Below are positions 59,616-64,000 of a stretch of DNA of 64,000 bases, piece by piece. Both the position numbers and the translations under genes were made by a program. Under the pieces are notes generated by a model that made no database searches, was not told where the DNA came from, and saw nothing but the letters and a program-made list of their open reading frames with translations. Positions within the stretch are counted from its first letter, which is position 1, and each line of letters opens with the position of its first letter. This DNA is from UMGS1820 sp045615805. GTDB lineage: Bacteria; Bacillota; Clostridia; Monoglobales; Monoglobaceae. Where the stretch lies: positions 52,638-116,637 of the forward strand of contig JAZLFN010000031.1 of assembly GCA_045615805.1 (NCBI GenBank), read 5' to 3'.

Positions 59616-61013
59616 ATGAGTAAAGTCAAAATTACAGAAACAATTTGCCGTGATGCACATCAGTCCCTTGTGGCAACAAGAATGACTACGGATGAGATGC
59701 TTCCGGCACTTCCCATGCTTGATAAGGCAGGCTATCATTCTCTTGAAGTATGGGGCGGAGCAACATTTGACTCATGTTTAAGATTTTTAAACGAGGACCC
59801 TTGGGACAGACTTCGCAAAATAAGAAAGGCTGCTCCCAACACAAAGCTTCAGATGTTGTTCAGAGGTCAAAACGTTTTGGGATACCGTCACTATGCAGAT
59901 GATGTTGTGGAATATTTTGTTCAGAAGTCAATCGCAAACGGTATTGATATAATAAGAATATTTGATGCACTTAACGATGTTCGTAATTTGCAGACGGCGA
60001 TAAATGCCACAAAGAAAGAAAAAGGTCATGTACAGGCGGCGATTTCTTATACAATCAGTCCTGTGCATAACAATGAGTTTTTCGTTAAGCTTGCAAAGGA
60101 ATACGAAAATTGCGGAGCAGATTCAATCTGCATAAAGGATATGGCAGGACTTTTGCTTCCTTATGAGGCATTTGAGCTTGTAAAAGCATTAAAGAAAGAG
60201 GTAAAAGTTCCTGTTCAGCTTCATACACACTACACAAGCGGTGTTGCTTCAATGACATATTTAAAGGCAATAGAAGCAGGGGTTGATGTTGTGGATTGCT
60301 CCCTCTCGCCTCTTGCTTTGGGAACATCACAGCCGCCTACTGAGCCTTTGGTTGCTACCCTTCAGGGTACGGAATACGATACGGGTATTGACTTAAATGC
60401 TCTTACCGAGGTTGCCGATTACTTTAAGCCTATCCGTGAAAGATATCTGGAGAGCGGTTTACTCAGCACCAAGGTATTGGGCGTAAACATCAATACACTT
60501 AAGTATCAGGTGCCCGGCGGAATGCTTTCAAATCTCGTATCACAGCTTAAGCAGCAGGGAGCCGAGGACAAGCTTGAAGAGGTGCTTAAGGAAGTGCCAA
60601 GAGTCCGCAAGGATTTGGGATATCCGCCTCTTGTTACACCTACAAGCCAGATTGTGGGAACGCAGGCTGTGCTTAATGTTTTAATGGGTGAGCGTTACAA
60701 AATGGTAACCAAAGAAACAAAGGGCATATGTAAGGGTGAGTACGGAAGAACTCCCGTTGCCATTGACGAGGAATTCAGAAAGAAGATAATCGGCGATGAA
60801 AAGGTTATAACCTGCCGTCCTGCGGATTTGTTAAAGCCCGAGCTTTCAAAGCTTAAAAAGGAATGTGCGCAGTGGATTGAGCAGGAAGAGGATGTATTGT
60901 CTTATGCTTTGTTTGATAAGGTTGCACTTGATTTCTTCAAACAGCGTCAGGCGGCAAAGTACAAAATCGACAGCGAAACTGCCGACAGAGAAAACAAAAT
61001 CCATTATGTATAA
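59616..61013 (+). CDS. oadA: Oxaloacetate decarboxylase alpha / pyruvate carboxylase B-type carboxyltransferase
   Basis: This 465-residue enzyme starts VKITETICRDAHQSLVATRM, carries EVWGGATFDSCLRFLNEDPW, IIRIFDALNDVRNL and CIKDMAGLL, and ends with the PYC/OADA conserved domain. It transfers carboxyl between oxaloacetate and biotin. It lacks the C-terminal biotin domain of full OadA (about 590 residues) and must rely on the separate carrier. It could act in Na+-linked oxaloacetate decarboxylation or, with MmdA, in transcarboxylation. AAGGAGG precedes the ATG. Confidence 0.92.
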   Translation: MSKVKITETICRDAHQSLVATRMTTDEMLPALPMLDKAGYHSLEVWGGATFDSCLRFLNEDPWDRLRKIRKAAPNTKLQMLFRGQNVLGYRHYADDVVEYFVQKSIANGIDIIRIFDALNDVRNLQTAINATKKEKGHVQAAISYTISPVHNNEFFVKLAKEYENCGADSICIKDMAGLLLPYEAFELVKALKKEVKVPVQLHTHYTSGVASMTYLKAIEAGVDVVDCSLSPLALGTSQPPTEPLVATLQGTEYDTGIDLNALTEVADYFKPIRERYLESGLLSTKVLGVNINTLKYQVPGGMLSNLVSQLKQQGAEDKLEEVLKEVPRVRKDLGYPPLVTPTSQIVGTQAVLNVLMGERYKMVTKETKGICKGEYGRTPVAIDEEFRKKIIGDEKVITCRPADLLKPELSKLKKECAQWIEQEEDVLSYALFDKVALDFFKQRQAAKYKIDSETADRENKIHYV

Positions 61014-61017
61014 AGTA

Positions 61018-61057
61018 AAAATAAGGCTGCGGCAAAGTATTGCCGCAGCCTTATTTT
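61018..61057 (+). terminator. Terminator of the decarboxylase cluster
   Basis: An 18-base perfect stem (61018-61035 with 61040-61057) with an AGTA loop begins five bases after the oadA stop, with T-rich bases in the 3' arm. Confidence 0.85.
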
Positions 61058-61061
61058 GTAA

Positions 61062-61090
61062 TTGACTTAAAAGCAATGTTGTGCTATACT
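61062..61090 (+). promoter_or_regulatory. Sigma-A promoter of the nucleoside hydrolase gene
   Basis: -35 TTGACT (61062-61067), a 17-base spacer and -10 TATACT (61085-61090), directly after the terminator. Confidence 0.7.
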
Positions 61091-61136
61091 TATTGCAAAA
61101 TTTAATAAGAATATTTGTTATTGAGGAAAGAATATT

Positions 61137-62009
61137 ATGCCAAACAAAAAGAAAGATGTAATACTTGATACAGATACCTATAATGAGATAGATGACCAGT
61201 TTGCTCTTGCTTATCTTATGAGGTCTGATGACGAATTAAATCCCGTTGCCGTGTATGCCGCACCTTTTTTCAATCCTCGTTCGGAAAGTCCCAAGGACGG
61301 AATGGAAAGAAGCTACGACGAGATATACAAGGTTTTAAAGCTTTTAAAGCGAGATGAATTTAAAAGCGTGTTTAAAGGCTCGGAGGATTATCTTAAGGAT
61401 GAGAAAACCCCTCAAATGTCCGATGCCGCATCGGATTTAGCGGAAAGAGCAATGAACTATTCTCCTGATAATCCCCTTTATGTTGTGGCAATAGGGGCAA
61501 TTACAAATATTGCCTCGGCACTTTTGATAAAGCCTGAAATAAAAGATAATATCGTTGTGGTATGGCTCGGAGGAAACGAAAAGGACGGAAACGAATTTAA
61601 TATGTTTCAGGACATTGCCGCCGTTCGTGTTGTAATGAAAAGCGGAGTTAAGTTTGTTCAGCTTCCGGCGTTTTGGGTGGTGAGTGAGTTCTGTTTCACA
61701 AAAAAGGAAATAGAAAAGTATTTTGTGGGTAAAAACGAGCTTGCCGATTATTTGGGAAGAAACACAACAGAGTATATGGAAAAAGGACATAACGGTGTAA
61801 TGCAAACCAAGGTTATTTGGGATGTGTGTGCAGTTGCCTATTTGTTAAACGGCGAAGAAAAATTTGTGGAAACAAAACAGACGGAAACAATTCTTCCGGG
61901 GTATGACAAAAGATATGAGATAGGCTGGACAGGGGATAAAATGTGTATTGCTTATAAAATAAACAAAGACGCAATTTTAAAGGACTTAATAAAGAAAATC
62001 TGCGGATAA
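61137..62009 (+). CDS. Inosine-uridine preferring nucleoside hydrolase family protein
   Basis: The 290-residue enzyme begins with the calcium-binding cluster in VILDTDTYNEIDDQFAL, a variant of the usual DTDPGIDDA that has Asn-Glu in place of Gly. It continues with YVVAIGAITNIASAL and NEFNMFQDIAAVRVV. The family cleaves ribonucleosides to base and ribose; the variant pattern marks a subgroup whose substrate I cannot name. It is a monocistronic cytoplasmic gene with a GAGGAAAG site. Confidence 0.85.
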   Translation: MPNKKKDVILDTDTYNEIDDQFALAYLMRSDDELNPVAVYAAPFFNPRSESPKDGMERSYDEIYKVLKLLKRDEFKSVFKGSEDYLKDEKTPQMSDAASDLAERAMNYSPDNPLYVVAIGAITNIASALLIKPEIKDNIVVVWLGGNEKDGNEFNMFQDIAAVRVVMKSGVKFVQLPAFWVVSEFCFTKKEIEKYFVGKNELADYLGRNTTEYMEKGHNGVMQTKVIWDVCAVAYLLNGEEKFVETKQTETILPGYDKRYEIGWTGDKMCIAYKINKDAILKDLIKKICG

Positions 62010-62242
62010 AATAAAAATTCAAAATTTAAAATGCAAAATTACGGAACAAAATCGCTCTGCGACTATGTTCCGAACTTGTAGTGCTCCTTATCTAAGGGAG
62101 GGGGTCGAAATTGTTACGGCTGAAAGTCGTCATAGCCGGATTCCATGGGGGGGATTCCCCGAGGCTCTGCCTCGGGATGTGGCGCCCGCCGTCGTTTCCG
62201 TTGCCTAAAAACAAATTTTTACCATTTTAATTCCGACACAAT
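62010..62242. other. Gene-free interval with nested hairpins and repeat copy B
   Basis: After an A/T-rich stretch there is a nested hairpin: GGAACA (62043-62048) pairs with TGTTCC (62066-62071) and, inside, TCGC with GCGA. A degenerate CTCCTTA...TAAGGGAG and the second repeat copy follow. No gene was recognised. Confidence 0.55.
62138..62179 (+). repeat. Dispersed repeat, copy B
   Basis: This matches 50862-50902, same orientation, with one extra G in the G run. The hairpin CCCGAGGC/GCCTCGGG is longer than in copy A. Confidence 0.75.
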
Positions 62243-62656
62243 CTATCTGCTCTTTCGTCTTTTTCTTTTGGTGTTTACACCTATAATTCCGCCTACGGCT
62301 CCGCTTAACACACACACGATAATTGTGAGCAATGCCGGAACGCCGAAAGAAAATTTTGTGTATATCAGACAGCCGGCAAGGTATAAAATCAGGGAATAGA
62401 CAAGACCGAGCAAGGCTCCGGTTAAAAGCCCGCTTGAGCCTGAGTGCCTTGAACATAAAAATCCGCAGATTCCCACGGAAAGATATGTAATTGCGTTTAC
62501 GCACAGAGAGCATACGGCTTCGGGGAAGGTGAAGATAACCGCCGCTCCCGATAAAGCAAATAAAAGAACTATGCTTAAAATAAAGCATATCAGTACATTT
62601 TTGCCCAAGGTTATTATATTTATTCCTCTTGATTCGGATGATGCATTGTTTATCAT
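62243..62656 (-). CDS. TIGR04086-like membrane protein
   Basis: The 137-residue protein has four hydrophobic segments (NVLICFILSIVLLFALSGAA; SLCVNAITYLSVGICGFL; LLGLVYSLILYLAGCLI; LLTIIVCVLSGAVGGIIGV) and a basic C-terminus. Small four-helix proteins of this type are commonly next to yajC in Clostridia; their role is unknown. The ATG at 62656 has GGAG seven bases upstream; an earlier in-frame start lacks a ribosome site. Confidence 0.65.
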   Translation of the reverse strand: MINNASSESRGINIITLGKNVLICFILSIVLLFALSGAAVIFTFPEAVCSLCVNAITYLSVGICGFLCSRHSGSSGLLTGALLGLVYSLILYLAGCLIYTKFSFGVPALLTIIVCVLSGAVGGIIGVNTKRKRRKSR

Positions 62657-62728
62657 AATTAAACTCCATTTCTTTTGGGATATTCCTATATCAATATATA
62701 TGAAATGTAATGAAAAATATGACATAAT

Positions 62729-62780
62729 AAAAGGGGTTGTAGCAAAAGACTTTAAAAATCATTTTGCTACAACCCCTTTT
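62729..62780. terminator. Terminator between yajC and the TIGR04086-like gene
   Basis: The 19-base perfect arms (62729-62747 and 62762-62780), with A and T tracts at the ends and a 14-base loop, form a strong stem that works in either direction. It lies 12 bases past the yajC stop. Confidence 0.85.
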
Positions 62781-62791
62781 TGTTTTGCTAA

Positions 62792-63181
62792 TTATTCCGC
62801 ATCTATTTCGTCACTCGTCTCGGTGTCAGCTTCATCGGGAAGAGAAGCAACATCATCATCGGTAATATCAGATTGAGAAATAACACGGCTTATTGAGCCT
62901 CTGTCAAGTGCAATAAAGGATTTTGTGGTGCCTGCACCGCTTTCGATAACAAACATATCGTCCTTTATCTTAACGATTTTTCCGTAAATACCGCCGATAG
63001 ACATAACCTTGTCGCCGACTCTGAGGTTTGCAATCATTTCCTTAAGGCGCTTTTCCTTCTTCTTTTGAGGACGGATAAGCAAGAAATAAAATACTGCAAT
63101 CATAAGGACAATCATTAAAATCGAGGGGAGCATACTACCCTGACCGTTTTGTCCTCCCATCAGGTTTTGTAACCAATCCAT
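62792..63181 (-). CDS. yajC: Sec translocon accessory subunit YajC
   Basis: YajC joins SecDF at the preprotein translocase. The 129-residue product has one membrane segment (ILMIVLMIAVFYFLLIRPQ) and the conserved LIRPQKKKEKRLKEMI, then VGDKVMSIGGIYGKIV. The tail is acidic (DEADTETSDEIDAE). AGGAGG precedes the ATG by eight bases; it has its own promoter and terminator. secDF lies outside the window. Confidence 0.95.
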   Translation of the reverse strand: MDWLQNLMGGQNGQGSMLPSILMIVLMIAVFYFLLIRPQKKKEKRLKEMIANLRVGDKVMSIGGIYGKIVKIKDDMFVIESGAGTTKSFIALDRGSISRVISQSDITDDDVASLPDEADTETSDEIDAE

Positions 63182-63213
63182 CTAAAATTCCTCCTGTGTT
63201 TAATTTTATACTT

Positions 63214-63242
63214 ATTATAACTGTACTTTAGAAATTTTGCAA
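63214..63242 (-). promoter_or_regulatory. Sigma-A promoter of yajC
   Basis: Minus strand: -35 TTGCAA (63237-63242), a 17-base spacer and -10 TATAAT (63214-63219). Confidence 0.75.
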
Positions 63243-63265
63243 GTGTTTTCCGAAAATATTTTTAA

Positions 63266-64000
63266 TTAAATGAGAGAAAGATTTAATATATTGTAATTTC
63301 CGTTAAGTACGACCCAATTCTGCGGAAACTTTCGCATGGAATTCCAATATCCTATGCCGTAAAAGTTAAGCTCCTCCGCAAGCTTAAGCTTTGCGGAAAT
63401 GCTTCTTGCATCTTCAAACCATACTTCATGAAGATTACCCTCATCATCGGTATAGTTAAACCACGGTGATTGAGCACTTTCGTCATATTGAATGTCGGCG
63501 TTAAACCTTTTGGCGATGCTGATTGCCTCAACGGGGGAGATTGAGGGTGCACCCTTTCCGCTTCCCTTTACATAGGGTAGTGTCCAATCATAGCCGTAGG
63601 TGGGAACGCCCATAAAAATTTTAGATGCCGAAATTCTTGTTTTGGCGTATTCGCAGACTCTGCGAACAGCAGGAAGAGGCGCAACAGCCATGGGCGGACC
63701 GTAGGTGTATCCCCATTCATAGGTCATAAGCAGAACATAGTTTACCGCCGCTCCTATTCCCGAATAATCGTGACCTTCGTATAATGTCCCCCTTTGGTCG
63801 TCGGAGGTTTTGGGGGCAAGGGCGGAAAACAAAGGATACCCCAAGGGTTCAAGAGTAAGACGGACATCCTGAAGAAAGGTGATGTAGTCAAACTTCTCCG
63901 ATGGGTTTATGAATTCAAAATCAACATCTGCTCCCATATACCCCTTTTGTTCCACAGTTTCGATTATCTCCGAAATCAGGCGGTTGCGTGCCATACTGTC
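63266..64000 (-). CDS. Glycoside hydrolase family 18 protein, SleL/YaaH-like, 5' end outside the window
   Basis: The frame remains open to the window edge, so the N-terminal part is missing; about 244 residues are seen. The GH18 catalytic motif is in GADVDFEFI (Glu as acid), followed by LLMTYEWGYTYGPPMAV, KIFMGVPTYGYDWTLP and FYGIGYWNS near the end. SleL/YaaH spore-cortex N-acetylglucosaminidases have two LysM domains before this barrel, which would lie beyond 64000. A spore cortex or cell-wall role is thus inferred; a secreted chitinase-like enzyme is the alternative. Confidence 0.8.
   Translation of the reverse strand, partial: DSMARNRLISEIIETVEQKGYMGADVDFEFINPSEKFDYITFLQDVRLTLEPLGYPLFSALAPKTSDDQRGTLYEGHDYSGIGAAVNYVLLMTYEWGYTYGPPMAVAPLPAVRRVCEYAKTRISASKIFMGVPTYGYDWTLPYVKGSGKGAPSISPVEAISIAKRFNADIQYDESAQSPWFNYTDDEGNLHEVWFEDARSISAKLKLAEELNFYGIGYWNSMRKFPQNWVVLNGNYNILNLSLI

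Noticed and set aside
1..64000. tRNA, rRNA, CRISPR arrays, insertion sequences, prophage
   Set aside because: No cloverleaf, rRNA signature, regular spaced repeats, transposase or integrase was seen on reading both strands.

Overview
The window looks like a chromosomal segment of an anaerobic, low-to-moderate GC Gram-positive bacterium of the class Clostridia (Bacillota), probably a gut or sediment fermenter. Support for this: Shine-Dalgarno sites of the AGGAGG type before most genes, near-consensus sigma-A promoters with 17-base spacers, a MurE with the DNPR (meso-diaminopimelate) motif, a PASTA-type division PBP, a DivIB-like FtsQ, the phoH-ybeY-era-yqzL-recO order, an NfnAB pair and a sodium-pumping biotin decarboxylase cluster. 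No rRNA, tRNA, CRISPR array, phage or insertion sequence was seen. The assignment is by gene content only and is not resolved to genus.

Layout. 1-9.4 kb: accessory surface and sugar genes. These are the end of a probable sialate O-acetylesterase, a giant BspA-type leucine-rich repeat protein divergent from a transglutaminase-like protein, two half-size TauE/SafE permease proteins and a GH2 beta-galactosidase. 9.5-13.5 kb (minus strand): phoH, ybeY, era, a 52-codon yqzL that is easy to miss, recO and a QueG-like iron-sulfur protein. 13.7-28.3 kb (plus strand): the division and cell-wall (dcw) cluster mraZ-rsmH-ftsL-pbp-murE-murF-mraY-ftsW-murG-murA-divIB-ftsZ. It starts from an A/T-tract-rich promoter followed by 10-base-spaced MraZ-box-like repeats and lacks murD, murC, murB and ftsA. 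An S-layer-homology protein follows.

30.6-40.1 kb (minus strand): mgsA alone, then a long run read as nudix-zapA-U32-(structured gap or small ORF)-dut-maf-mreB-mreC-mreD-mrdA, the elongation machinery. 40.2-43.8 kb: nfnA-nfnB-gdhA, coupling electron-bifurcating NADPH formation to glutamate synthesis. 44-55 kb: a ComEC lacking its hydrolase domain, purC, a MarR regulator with a heterodimeric ABC exporter, a Ca2+-type P-ATPase and a D,D-carboxypeptidase. 55.2-61.0 kb: rluB and a five-gene decarboxylase cluster in which two different carboxyltransferases share one biotin carrier and one Na+ pump. 61.1-64 kb: a nucleoside hydrolase, a TIGR04086-like membrane protein, yajC and the end of a GH18 (SleL/YaaH-like) hydrolase.

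Taken together most of the window is a cell-envelope island: lipid II synthesis, division, elongation and PG trimming, with secreted surface proteins at its edges. The central metabolism genes fit amino-acid or organic-acid fermentation. No wholly new multi-gene system was found. The best leads are the acidic low-complexity inserts shared by DivIB, PBP2 and MreC; the structured gap between the U32 gene and dut; the split TauE/SafE pair; the shared C-terminal module of two divergent surface proteins; the shifted duplication ending the SLH gene; and a dispersed multi-hairpin repeat.
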